Below are positions 8,651 through 16,022 of a stretch of 21,649 bases of DNA, piece after piece; position 1 is the stretch's first letter, and every line of letters starts with the position of its first letter. Position numbers and translations under genes: made by a program. Under the pieces are notes generated by a model, which had not been told where the DNA came from, did not search any database, and saw nothing but the letters and a program-made list of their open reading frames with translations. The stretch is taken from NCBI GenBank assembly GCA_021808425.1, contig JAKBBS010000003.1, positions 1-21,649 on the forward strand, given 5' to 3'. The DNA is from Actinomycetes bacterium (lineage in GTDB: Bacteria; Actinomycetota; Acidimicrobiia; Acidimicrobiales; Palsa-688).

Positions 8651-8986
8651 ATGTCCACTGACGCTCCGGCTTCCGAGCATCGACTTGCGCTCGAGCACGA
8701 GCGGGAGAGCCTCCGCTCGCAGCTAGTCGAGCTCGGCTACGGGCACCAGCTCGACTACGACCCGAACTTCGCCGACTCGAGCCAGGTGTCGGCCGAACGC
8801 GGCGAGCACGACACCTTGGTCAACGAGCTTGTAGGTCAGCTGGCAGAGGTCGACCACGCGCTCACCAAGTTCGAGTCTGGAGGCTACGGCCACTGCGAGA
8901 AGTGCAGCAAGCCCATCGGGGACGCGCGCCTCGAGGCTCGCCCCGAAGCGAGGCTCTGCATCGACTGCGCCGCCGCGAGGCGCTGA
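8651..8986 (+). CDS. TraR/DksA family zinc-finger protein
   Basis: A protein of 111 residues. The N-terminal part (about 1-75) is a charged helical hairpin including FADSSQVSAERGE, typical of actinobacterial members. The C-terminal part has a four-cysteine zinc finger (Cys82, Cys85, Cys103, Cys106) inside GHCEKCSKPIG and RLCIDCAA. DksA-type proteins bind in the secondary channel of RNA polymerase, but actinobacterial members of this family often lack the acidic tip residues of DksA and their function is poorly defined, so the name is kept at family level. The gene follows the NUDIX gene after six bases and converges with trpS. Confidence 0.9.
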   Translation: MSTDAPASEHRLALEHERESLRSQLVELGYGHQLDYDPNFADSSQVSAERGEHDTLVNELVGQLAEVDHALTKFESGGYGHCEKCSKPIGDARLEARPEARLCIDCAAARR

Positions 8987-9043
8987 CACGTTCGGGTGAG
9001 CGCTCGGCGGACTTTAGAGGTCGGCTAGCTCGCTCCGTCAGCG
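8981..9043. terminator. Nested inverted repeat between convergent dksA-like and trpS genes
   Basis: CGCTGAC (8981-8987) pairs with GTCAGCG (9037-9043), and inside it GAGCG (8998-9002) pairs with CGCTC (9031-9035). The structure spans both stop codons and reads the same way on either strand, so it could serve as a bidirectional terminator. The long loop and absence of T-tracts make this tentative. Confidence 0.22.
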
Positions 9044-10062
9044 GGAACCAGGCCGACCGCCCGGTACGCCCTTCGCAGGGTCTCCGCAGCCACCTTGTTA
9101 GCGTCGCGGGCGCCGCTTCGAAGGACGTCTGCGACGTAGTCGGGGTCTTTCGATATCTCGCGGAATCGCTGCTGGATCGGCTCGACTACTTCTAGGACCG
9201 CCGAGGCAACGTCGGCCTTCAAGTCGCCGTAGCGGGTGTAGTCGAGGGCGACCGTTTCGGGGTCACTGCCTCGAAGGGTGCCGAGCAGCTCCAGAAGGTT
9301 CGACACGCCCGGCTTCGATTCACGGTCGTAGCGCAGCGCCCCCGGGCCGGTGTCGGTGTCGGTGACCGCTCTTTTGATCTTGCGCTCGATGTCGCCCGGA
9401 CTCTCGAACAGCCCCACCACCCCGCCGGGGTTGTCGGTGGTCTTGGACATCTTGCGGGTCGGGTCTTGAAGGTTCATGATCCGCGCTCCACGCCCGGGCG
9501 GGGGTATCGCCGCTTCGGGAACCACGAACGTGTCGCCGTACGTGGTGTTGAAGCGCTGCGCCAGGTCGCGCGAAAGTTCCAAGTGCTGGCGCTGGTCGTC
9601 GCCTACCGGCACACGGTCGGCGTCGTAGGCGAGGATGTCGGCGGCCATAAGGCACGGGTAGGTGAAAAGGCCGACCCTCGACGCCTGCTCGCCCCCTTTG
9701 GCGGTCTTGTCCTTGAACTGGGTCATCCGGCTCAGCTCGCCGTAGCTTGCGGTGCACTCCATGATCCACGCCAGCTGGGAGTGCGCCGGGACGTGACTTT
9801 GCAGGAACAACGTGCAGGCGTCCGGGTCGAGACCCGCAGCCAGCAGAAGGGTCGCCATCGTGATCGAAGCCTTGCGCCGCTCCGAGGCGTCGGCGGCGAC
9901 GGTGAGGCCGTGAAGGTCGACGACGCAGTAGAAGCAGTCGCCTTGGCTCTGGTCCGCCACCCAGTAGCGCAACGCCCCGAGCAGGTTGCCGAGATGGGGC
10001 TCGCCGGTCGGCTGTATCCCTGAGAGCACCCGTGGGAGTGTCGAATCGCCTGAGATGACCAC
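9025..10062 (-). CDS. trpS: Tryptophanyl-tRNA synthetase
   Basis: Class Ic aminoacyl-tRNA synthetase that charges tRNA-Trp. The protein is 345 residues from GTG at 10062; a GTG at 10068 would add two. The HIGH-equivalent GEPHLGN is at about residues 20-26, and the KMSKS-equivalent is KMSKT (204-208), a conservative Ser-to-Thr change. RVLSGIQPTGEPHLGNLLGAL, the tryptophan-pocket region and VGDDQRQHLEL are characteristic of bacterial TrpRS. The 10062 start is preferred because TAGCCT (10074-10069) ends exactly six bases before it, as at other leaderless starts here. It lies between two plus-strand genes as a single-gene minus unit, divergent from scpA. TrpS is not in the equivalent M. tuberculosis block, so it is a local difference in gene order. 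Confidence 0.96.
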   Translation of the reverse strand: MVISGDSTLPRVLSGIQPTGEPHLGNLLGALRYWVADQSQGDCFYCVVDLHGLTVAADASERRKASITMATLLLAAGLDPDACTLFLQSHVPAHSQLAWIMECTASYGELSRMTQFKDKTAKGGEQASRVGLFTYPCLMAADILAYDADRVPVGDDQRQHLELSRDLAQRFNTTYGDTFVVPEAAIPPPGRGARIMNLQDPTRKMSKTTDNPGGVVGLFESPGDIERKIKRAVTDTDTGPGALRYDRESKPGVSNLLELLGTLRGSDPETVALDYTRYGDLKADVASAVLEVVEPIQQRFREISKDPDYVADVLRSGARDANKVAAETLRRAYRAVGLVPADGAS

Positions 10063-10068
10063 CCGCAC

Positions 10069-10074
10069 AGGCTA
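10069..10074 (-). promoter_or_regulatory. -10 element TAGCCT for trpS
   Basis: On the minus strand TAGCCT is followed by six bases and then GTG at 10062, giving a leaderless trpS transcript. It faces away from the scpA -10 about 30 bp distant. Confidence 0.45.
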
Positions 10075-10102
10075 GTTCCGCGTAAGTCGCCTCGGTTTCC
10101 AA

Positions 10103-10108
10103 TAGAGT
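10103..10108 (+). promoter_or_regulatory. -10 element TAGAGT for the scpA operon
   Basis: TAGAGT ends six bases before the scpA ATG at 10115. There is no Shine-Dalgarno sequence, so the message is probably leaderless and would carry scpA-scpB-rluB. Confidence 0.5.
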
Positions 10109-10114
10109 CTCACC

Positions 10115-10903
10115 ATGCCCTATACGGTTAGCACTCCCGTATTCGAGGGGCCCTTTGACCTCCTTTTGCACTTGATCAGCCGCGAGAAGGTGGAGCTTTG
10201 GGACATATCCTTGGCGGACATCGTCGACGGCTACGTTTCCACCCTCGCCGAGCTCGACTCTGTGCTCGACCTCGCGACGGCAACCGAGTTCCTCCTCATA
10301 GCGGCCGTCCTTCTCGAGCTGAAGACCCGGAGGCTGCTTCCCGGTCGCGCCGAGACGGAGCCCGACGAGGAGCTGTCGCTTTGGGAGGAGCGGGACCTGC
10401 TAGTCGCGCGGCTACTAGAGTGCAAGACGTTCAAGGACGCGTCGCGAGAGCTCGCCCGCAGGATCGACGGGGCGGCGCTAACCTGGCCTAGACGTGTCGG
10501 GCCGGGGGAGCGTTACCGGGACCTGAGCGAGGACGTGATGTCCGGCGTCAGCGCCGAAGCGCTTCGCGACGTCATGCTCAAGGTCCTCGAACCCAAGCCG
10601 GTCCCCAGGGTCGAGCTCAACCACGTCGCACCGATACGGGTGAGCGTCGGCGAGACCATCCGAGGTTTGCTGCAGTCCTTGCCTTCCCAGCCCCGCGTGG
10701 CTTTCAGTCAGCTGGTAGCGGGTCTCGGCGAGCGCATCGAGGTGATCGTCTACTTCTTGGCGCTACTCGAGCTTTACAAGCAGGGTGCCGTCGAATTGGA
10801 GCAGGCGACCACCTTCGGTGCCCTGCACGTCGTGTGGCTCGGCGTCGCCGACGCCGAGGCGAGCGGTGACCCCGTCGAGGAATACGAGAGCTACGGTGTA
10901 TAG
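10115..10903 (+). CDS. scpA: Segregation and condensation protein A
   Basis: The kleisin subunit of the SMC-ScpAB condensin complex that compacts and segregates the chromosome. The 262-residue protein has the typical kleisin N-terminus FEGPFDLLLHLISREKVELW (residues 10-29), the ATEFLLIAAVLLELKTRRLLP helix (about 55-75) that contacts SMC, and a C-terminal winged helix with FLALLELYKQGAVELEQ. Its stop codon directly abuts the GTG of scpB, as is usual for the pair. A leaderless promoter precedes it. The smc gene is not in the window, and the parA-like gene that precedes scpA in M. tuberculosis is replaced here by trpS. Confidence 0.96.
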   Translation: MPYTVSTPVFEGPFDLLLHLISREKVELWDISLADIVDGYVSTLAELDSVLDLATATEFLLIAAVLLELKTRRLLPGRAETEPDEELSLWEERDLLVARLLECKTFKDASRELARRIDGAALTWPRRVGPGERYRDLSEDVMSGVSAEALRDVMLKVLEPKPVPRVELNHVAPIRVSVGETIRGLLQSLPSQPRVAFSQLVAGLGERIEVIVYFLALLELYKQGAVELEQATTFGALHVVWLGVADAEASGDPVEEYESYGV

Positions 10904-11554
10904 GTGACAGAGGACCACAAGGCGATCGAGGCGATCGTCATGGTCGCGGAGGAGCCCGTCGAAGCCGGGATGCTCGCACAGCTGCTCGAGATATCCCCGT
11001 CCCGGGTGACAGAGATCTGCGACTTCCTCGCTGAGTCCTACCGCCGGGACGGCCGGGGGTTCGAGCTGGTCCGTGTCGCCGGCGGCTACCAGTACCAGAC
11101 GACGCCCGAGGTGGCGCCCTACGTCGAGCGCTTCGTCTTGGACGGACAGGCGGCGAGGCTGTCCGCTGCGGCGCTCGAGGCGCTGGCGGTCGTCGCCTAC
11201 AAGCAGCCGGTGTCTCGTGCGCAGGTCGCGGCGATCCGCGGGGTCAACGCGGATGGCGTGATGAGGACGCTCGCAGCCCGCGGGTTGATAGCGGAGGTCG
11301 CGAAAGACCCCGGTCCGGGGCAGGCGGCTCTTTATGCGACGACCACCCTATTCCTCGAGAAGCTCGGCCTTTTCAGCATCCACGACCTTCCGCCGCTAGC
11401 GGACTTCGTGCCTGGAGCCGAGATCATGGACTCCCTCGAGCGCAGCCTCCTTGCCGGCCCCCGCAGGGAGGATCCGGAGGTCGCAGCGACTGGACGGATC
11501 GACTTGAGAGAACCCGACGACCTTCGAAGCGACGTTGTCGAACCCGAGCGCTGA
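10904..11554 (+). CDS. scpB: Segregation and condensation protein B
   Basis: The dimeric winged-helix partner of ScpA in the condensin complex. The 216-residue protein has AIEAIVMVAEEPVEAGMLAQLL at the first winged helix, then the highly conserved LSAAALEALAVVAYKQPVSRAQVAAIRGVN (about 86-115) and LIAEVAKDPGPGQAALYATT of the second. The acidic C-terminal 35 residues are variable in the family. The GTG start follows the scpA stop with no spacer, and the 3' end overlaps the rluB-type gene by 20 bases, so the three genes form one translationally linked unit. Confidence 0.95.
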   Translation: MTEDHKAIEAIVMVAEEPVEAGMLAQLLEISPSRVTEICDFLAESYRRDGRGFELVRVAGGYQYQTTPEVAPYVERFVLDGQAARLSAAALEALAVVAYKQPVSRAQVAAIRGVNADGVMRTLAARGLIAEVAKDPGPGQAALYATTTLFLEKLGLFSIHDLPPLADFVPGAEIMDSLERSLLAGPRREDPEVAATGRIDLREPDDLRSDVVEPER

Positions 11555-12290
11555 GGCCGGAAGCGACGCCCCGACAGGGATACGACTTCAGAAAGTTCTA
11601 GCTGCCGCCGGAATCGGCAGCCGCCGGCGTTGCGAGGATCTGATCTCCGCCGGCCTGGTCGAAGTCAACGGTTCGACGGCTGTCCTTGGAAGGCGCGTCC
11701 ACCCCGAGACTGACCGGGTGACCGTCGAAGGGGTCGACGTGGCCACAAAGCCTGGACTCGTCTACTACGCCCTCAACAAGCCTGCCGGGGTGGTCAGCAC
11801 GGCAAGCGACCCGGAGGGGCGCCCTACCGTCGTCGAGTACGTCCCCGACGACCCGAGGGTGTTTCCAGTTGGGCGCCTCGACGCCGCCACGGAAGGCCTG
11901 ATCTTGCTCTGCAACGACGGGACCCTGACGCACCATCTGACTCACCCGTCGCACGGCGTGGACAAGGAGTACCTCGCCCGTCTGCACGGTCAACCCAAGC
12001 CTGGAGCGCTGCGCCGCCTGCGCGAAGGTGTCGACCTGGACGGGACGCCGACAGCCCCGGCGAAAGTCTCTCTGGTCGAGCCGGACCTTGTCAGGATCAC
12101 CATCCACGAGGGACGCAACCGCCAGGTTCGACGCATGGCCGAAGCCGTCGGCTATCCGGTGAAGCACCTGGTCAGGATCAGGGTCGGTCCGATCCGGCTG
12201 GCGTCACTCTCTCCAGGGGCGCACCGCCCGTTGAGCCAGGAGGAGGTTAGGAGCCTCGAGCGTGCCGCCGGGGGCCAAGCCCGTGGGTAG
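11535..12290 (+). CDS. rluB: RluB/RsuA-type rRNA pseudouridine synthase
   Basis: Converts a uridine in rRNA (in the RluB group, in the 23S peptidyl-transferase region) to pseudouridine. The 251-residue protein has an N-terminal S4 domain (about 15-65: IRLQKVLAAAGIGSRRRCEDLI) and the RsuA-family catalytic domain with the nucleophile Asp116 in VGRLDAATEGLILL, followed by NRQVRRMAEAVGYPV. The TTG start at 11535 overlaps the scpB end by 20 bases; a downstream start would remove the basic N-terminus of the S4 domain. It corresponds to Rv1711 in M. tuberculosis. The exact target base cannot be read from sequence, so the symbol is tentative. Confidence 0.9.
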   Translation: MSNPSAEAGSDAPTGIRLQKVLAAAGIGSRRRCEDLISAGLVEVNGSTAVLGRRVHPETDRVTVEGVDVATKPGLVYYALNKPAGVVSTASDPEGRPTVVEYVPDDPRVFPVGRLDAATEGLILLCNDGTLTHHLTHPSHGVDKEYLARLHGQPKPGALRRLREGVDLDGTPTAPAKVSLVEPDLVRITIHEGRNRQVRRMAEAVGYPVKHLVRIRVGPIRLASLSPGAHRPLSQEEVRSLERAAGGQARG

Positions 12291-12301
12291 CGCGGGCATA
12301 G

Positions 12302-12307
12302 TAGGCT
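12302..12307 (+). promoter_or_regulatory. -10 element TAGGCT for tyrA
   Basis: TAGGCT lies after the rluB stop codon and ends eight bases before GTG 12316. It supports 12316 as the tyrA start and suggests that tyrA-aroA-cmk-plsC have their own promoter. Confidence 0.4.
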
Positions 12308-12315
12308 CCGCCGCC

Positions 12316-13410
12316 GTGGTTGAGACAGGCGACGAGGGTGATGCGGGCGGCCGTATCGCACAGGTCCTAGGCGCAGGCCTCATCGGCGGCTCGATCGGGG
12401 CCGGTCTTCGCGCAAGGGGTTGGAGTGTCGCGGTAGCTGACATCGACGACTCGAGGAGCCGGCGGGCGGTCGAGATCGGCTCCGCCGACCGGTGCGGGTA
12501 CGATCCTGCAGCCGAGATCGTCTTCGTGGCGGTGCCCCCGTCGTCGTGCGCGGAGGTGTCACTCGAGGCTTTGGAGAAATTCCCGACAGCGGTCGTGACC
12601 GACGTCGCGAGCGTGAAGCGTGTCGTCGTCGACAAGGTCACCGACGCGAGGTTCGTCGGGGGACACCCGATGGCCGGATCAGAGCAGGACGGCGTCGACG
12701 GGTCGGATCCCGACATGTTCGTCGGCGCCACCTGGGTCCTGACCCCCGAACCGGGGACCGATCCAGTCGCGTTCGCAACCGTCCGCAGCGTCGTGAGCGG
12801 CCTCGGAGCGAATGTGGTGGAGCTCGAAGCCTGGCGCCACGACCAGCTGGTCGCGCTGGTCTCCCACGTCCCGCACCTCACAGCGGCGACACTGATGAAC
12901 CTCGCTTCGGTCGCTGCGGACGAGAACGCCACTCTCCTGCGCCTTGCCGCCGGAGGCTTTCGCGACATGACCCGCATCGCCGCCGGCGGCTCGGCGATCT
13001 GGCCGGACATCTGCGCCGAGAACCGCGACGCGATCCTCGACGTGCTCGACCGCCTCCAAGGGTCGCTGACGCAAATCCGCCAGGTCGTCCTCGCGGGGGA
13101 TCACGCGGCGCTGCTTGCCATGTTGGAGAACGCTCGAAGCGCGAGGGTGAACCTTCCGGGACGCCTCGCCGAGCCCGAGACCGCAGCCGAGGTACGCGTC
13201 GTAGTAACGGACCGCCCCGGCGTGCTCGCCAGCGTCACGACCCTACTCGGCGAGATGGGCGTCAACATCTGGGACCTCGAGATCGCGCACAGCGCCGAAG
13301 GCGAACGCGGCGTGCTCGTAGTGGTGGTGGACGGCGCGGCCACCGAGGCGGTACGTCACGCACTTGGGGAGCGTGGATTCCAGTGCTCAATAAGGCCGGT
13401 CGGAAGTTGA
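12316..13410 (+). CDS. tyrA: Prephenate dehydrogenase with C-terminal ACT domain
   Basis: Oxidatively decarboxylates prephenate to 4-hydroxyphenylpyruvate, the committed step to tyrosine. The protein is 364 residues from GTG at 12316. The Rossmann motif GAGLIGG is at 19-25, the substrate-site motif GGHPMAGSE around His117, and VSHVPHLTAATLMN is in the helical dimerisation domain. Residues from about 293 (VRVVVTDRPGVLASVT) form an ACT domain, which in this family usually mediates feedback control by tyrosine. An in-frame GTG at 12262 inside rluB would add 18 residues, but the family N-terminus and the TAGGCT -10 favour 12316. The TGA stop overlaps the TTG start of aroA, which indicates translational coupling of two shikimate/tyrosine genes. 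Confidence 0.94.
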   Translation: MVETGDEGDAGGRIAQVLGAGLIGGSIGAGLRARGWSVAVADIDDSRSRRAVEIGSADRCGYDPAAEIVFVAVPPSSCAEVSLEALEKFPTAVVTDVASVKRVVVDKVTDARFVGGHPMAGSEQDGVDGSDPDMFVGATWVLTPEPGTDPVAFATVRSVVSGLGANVVELEAWRHDQLVALVSHVPHLTAATLMNLASVAADENATLLRLAAGGFRDMTRIAAGGSAIWPDICAENRDAILDVLDRLQGSLTQIRQVVLAGDHAALLAMLENARSARVNLPGRLAEPETAAEVRVVVTDRPGVLASVTTLLGEMGVNIWDLEIAHSAEGERGVLVVVVDGAATEAVRHALGERGFQCSIRPVGS

Positions 13411-14702
13411 GCTCGCTCACGTTTCGCCCGCAGGGCGCCTCGTTGCGCGGCCGTCTCAGCGTTCCGGGCGACAAGTCGATATCGCATCGCTGCCTCCTGC
13501 TCGCAGCGCTCGCAGCCGGTACGTCGCGGATAACCGGCCTTTCGGCCGGCTTGGACGTGCGAGCAACCCGGAGGGCCGTGGCCTCGTTCGGAGCGACGGT
13601 CGAGCCTGGCGCAAACGACGGCGAGTGGGCCGTGACCGGTGGGAAGCTCGCAGAGCCCGACGACGTCATCGACGTCGGAAACTCGGGCACTGCCATCCGC
13701 CTGATGGTCGGCTGGGCGGCGGCGCTCGACGCTCTCACCGTGTTGAAAGGCGACCGGTCCATCGCCCGCCGCCCGATGGGCCGTGTGATCGAGCCGATCA
13801 GGGCCATGGGCGCAAGGCTGGACGGGCGGGACAACGCGACCCTCCCGCCGCTGGTCGTGAGGGGCGGGCATCTGCACGGGATCGACTACGAGCTTCCCGT
13901 GCCGAGCGCACAGGTCAAAGGAGCGATCCTTCTGGCAGGTCTCTCCGCCGAGGGCGAGACGACCGTGCGGGAGAGCCACCCGACGAGAGTCCACACAGAG
14001 GAGATGCTCCCGCTTTGGGGCGGGCAGGTTCGGGTAGGCGATGGGTCCGTGACCGTCACGCCCGGGCCGCTGTCACCGTGTGACTTCGACGTTCCGGGGG
14101 ACCCGTCGCAGGCGGCGTTCTGGATCGTCGCCGCGTGCATCTCCCCCGGAAGCGACCTGACAGTGCAGAACGTGTACCTCGGGCCGCAGCGAGCCGGCTT
14201 TCTCGCCGTGCTCGAGCGGATGGGTGCGAACGTGGAGGTCGCCGACTTCGACGATCGGCGCCACGTCGGCAACGTACGGGCAGCCTTCGGGCCGCTCGTC
14301 GCCACCACCGTCGGCGGACCCGAGATCCCCAGTCTCATCGACGAGATACCCGTGCTCGCGGTCGCTGCGGCATTCGCGGAGGGTGTGACCGTCTTCGCTG
14401 ACGCCAGCGAGCTGCGTCACAAGGAAAGCGACAGGGTGCAATCGACTGTAGGAGCGTTGCGGACTCTCGGGGTTAGCGCGGAGGGCCAGCCGGACGGGCT
14501 CGTCGTAGAAGGCAGCGCCGGCGGGTCGCTGAAAGGCGGAATCGTCGACTCCGAGGGAGACCACCGGGTGGCGATGTCGATGGCGGTCGCGTCGCTTCGC
14601 TCGGCGGACCCTGTCACAATTGACGCCTGGGAGTCGGTCGCGACGAGCTACCCCGGCTTCGAGGAGGATTTTGCAAGATGCACGTCGAATCCCACGTCGT
14701 AG
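13407..14702 (+). CDS. aroA: 3-phosphoshikimate 1-carboxyvinyltransferase (EPSP synthase)
   Basis: Transfers the enolpyruvyl group of PEP to shikimate-3-phosphate, step six of the shikimate pathway. The 431-residue protein has VPGDKSISHR (Lys23), GNSGTAIRLM at about 91-100, SAQVKGAILLAGL near 170, DEIPVLAVAAAFAEG near 312, RHKESDRV (Lys339) and DHRVAMSMAVA near 387, covering both inside-out alpha/beta domains. The start is TTG at 13407, overlapping the tyrA stop codon as TTGA, and gives the normal N-terminus; GTG 13383 is the alternative. The frame stays open far upstream through tyrA, but that extension is not coding. The end overlaps cmk by 25 bases, so tyrA-aroA-cmk are coupled. Confidence 0.96.
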   Translation: MSSLTFRPQGASLRGRLSVPGDKSISHRCLLLAALAAGTSRITGLSAGLDVRATRRAVASFGATVEPGANDGEWAVTGGKLAEPDDVIDVGNSGTAIRLMVGWAAALDALTVLKGDRSIARRPMGRVIEPIRAMGARLDGRDNATLPPLVVRGGHLHGIDYELPVPSAQVKGAILLAGLSAEGETTVRESHPTRVHTEEMLPLWGGQVRVGDGSVTVTPGPLSPCDFDVPGDPSQAAFWIVAACISPGSDLTVQNVYLGPQRAGFLAVLERMGANVEVADFDDRRHVGNVRAAFGPLVATTVGGPEIPSLIDEIPVLAVAAAFAEGVTVFADASELRHKESDRVQSTVGALRTLGVSAEGQPDGLVVEGSAGGSLKGGIVDSEGDHRVAMSMAVASLRSADPVTIDAWESVATSYPGFEEDFARCTSNPTS

Positions 14703-15340
14703 CTCTCGACGGCCCCGCGGGTTCGGGCAAGTCGACAGTTGCGCGCGCTGTCGCCACAAGGTTGGGCTTCGACTACTTAGACACCGGGGCGATGTATCGT
14801 GCGGTCGCGTTCGAGGCGATCCGCAGGGGTGTCGACCCCCAAGACGCCGAGCGGGTGGGAGAGATTGCGAAGCGCATGGACCTGGAGGTCGGCGAGCGTG
14901 TCGTGGTCAACGGGGCGGACGCCACGATCGAGATCCGCGGTCCCGAAGTCACCCGGGCCGTGAGCAGCGTGGCCGCCCATCCGCAGGTGCGCTCCGAGCT
15001 GGTGCTCAGGCAGCGGGAGTGGTCGCAGGGAAGATCAGGGGTCGTTGTCGAGGGGCGGGACATTGCAACGGTTGTGTTCCCCGACGCGCAGGTGAAGGTC
15101 TTCCTCACGGCGAGCGAGGACGCGAGAGCCGACCGGCGTAGCAAGGAGATGCGCGATCGCGACTACAGCGAGGTGGCGGCCGACATGGTTAGGCGCGACC
15201 GCGCGGATTCGACGCGCGCTGCGTCGCCGCTCAGTGCCGCTGCAGACGCTGTAGTGCTCGACACGACGGCGCTCAGCAGCGACGAGGTCGTCGACAAGGT
15301 GCTTGAGCTCGCCAGATCCAAGTGGGGGCGCCTGCAGTGA
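14678..15340 (+). CDS. cmk: Cytidylate kinase
   Basis: Phosphorylates CMP and dCMP to the diphosphates. The 220-residue protein has the P-loop GPAGSGKST (12-20), the substrate-binding DTGAMYRAV (36-44), GRDIATVVFPDA (about 127-138) and the lid region RADRRSKEMRDRDYSEV followed by RRDRADSTRAASPL. Length is typical. The ATG lies inside the end of aroA (25-base overlap) and the TGA stop overlaps the GTG of plsC as GTGA. In M. tuberculosis cmk sits directly before der; here plsC, ispH and the DUF512 gene lie between. Confidence 0.97.
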   Translation: MHVESHVVALDGPAGSGKSTVARAVATRLGFDYLDTGAMYRAVAFEAIRRGVDPQDAERVGEIAKRMDLEVGERVVVNGADATIEIRGPEVTRAVSSVAAHPQVRSELVLRQREWSQGRSGVVVEGRDIATVVFPDAQVKVFLTASEDARADRRSKEMRDRDYSEVAADMVRRDRADSTRAASPLSAAADAVVLDTTALSSDEVVDKVLELARSKWGRLQ

Positions 15341-16008
15341 GGAATGCAGCGGTGAGGGAACGCCTCGCGCTCGGCTGGTACGCCTTCGCCAGGGGACTCG
15401 TCGAGTTGGTGTCGAGGCTGCTTTGGCGTGTGGAGGTTGTGGGCGCCGACAGGCTGCCTGCGAGCGGGGCGTACGTGATAGCGCCTGTGCACCGCTCGAA
15501 CATCGACACGCTCCTGGCAGGGTGTCTCACGCACCGGCGGATCCGGTTCATGGGCAAGGACAGCCTTTGGAAGTACCGGTGGTCGGGGGCGTTGTTCAGC
15601 TCGCTAGGGGCGTTCCCCGTCCATCGTGGCGTGGCCGACCGTGACGCGCTGCGCCACTGCGAGGAAGCGGTCCGCTCGGGCGAGCCCGTCGTTGTCTTCC
15701 CGGAAGGTACCCGCCAGAGCGGGCTGCGTCTGCATCCGCTATTCGAAGGAGCGGCTTTCGTCGCTGCGCGTGCGGGCGTGCCGATAGTCCCCGTCGGTAT
15801 CGGGGGAAGTGAATGGGCGATGCCCAAAGGCAGTCGTGGCGTCAAGCTCGTCAAAGTTGTCGTGGTCGTGGGGGAGCCGATCCAGCCCCCGCCGCCAGGG
15901 CCGTCGGGGCGGGTAGCGAGGCGGGCGGTCTCCGAGCTCACCGAAGCGCTCGCCGTCGCCCTACAGAAATCCTTCGACGAGGCGCTCGTGCGGGCCGGTA
16001 GGCGCTAG
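15337..16008 (+). CDS. plsC: 1-acyl-sn-glycerol-3-phosphate acyltransferase (PlsC family)
   Basis: Acylates lysophosphatidic acid to phosphatidic acid at the inner face of the cytoplasmic membrane. The 223-residue protein has the catalytic HX4D motif HRSNID (His52, Asp57), the FPEGTRQSG motif (121-129) and the downstream IVPVGIGGSE. A hydrophobic/amphipathic N-terminal stretch (about 10-30) could associate with the membrane. The start GTG at 15337 overlaps the cmk stop (GTGA); a GTG at 15322 would add five residues inside cmk. A cmk-plsC pair is common in several phyla. It ends only 14 bases from the end of the convergent ispH. Confidence 0.93.
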   Translation: MRNAAVRERLALGWYAFARGLVELVSRLLWRVEVVGADRLPASGAYVIAPVHRSNIDTLLAGCLTHRRIRFMGKDSLWKYRWSGALFSSLGAFPVHRGVADRDALRHCEEAVRSGEPVVVFPEGTRQSGLRLHPLFEGAAFVAARAGVPIVPVGIGGSEWAMPKGSRGVKLVKVVVVVGEPIQPPPPGPSGRVARRAVSELTEALAVALQKSFDEALVRAGRR

Positions 16009-16022
16009 CGAACTTTCATCTT

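Noticed and set aside
8651..8986. Naming the zinc-finger protein DksA outright
   Set aside because: Only the helical hairpin and four-cysteine finger are evident. Catalytic-tip acidic residues of true DksA cannot be assigned, so the family-level name is kept.
12492..13406. The aroA frame staying open through tyrA, suggesting a large fusion
   Set aside because: The residues before aroA are an Arg/Pro-rich shadow of tyrA. A TTG overlapping the tyrA stop gives the normal EPSP synthase N-terminus.
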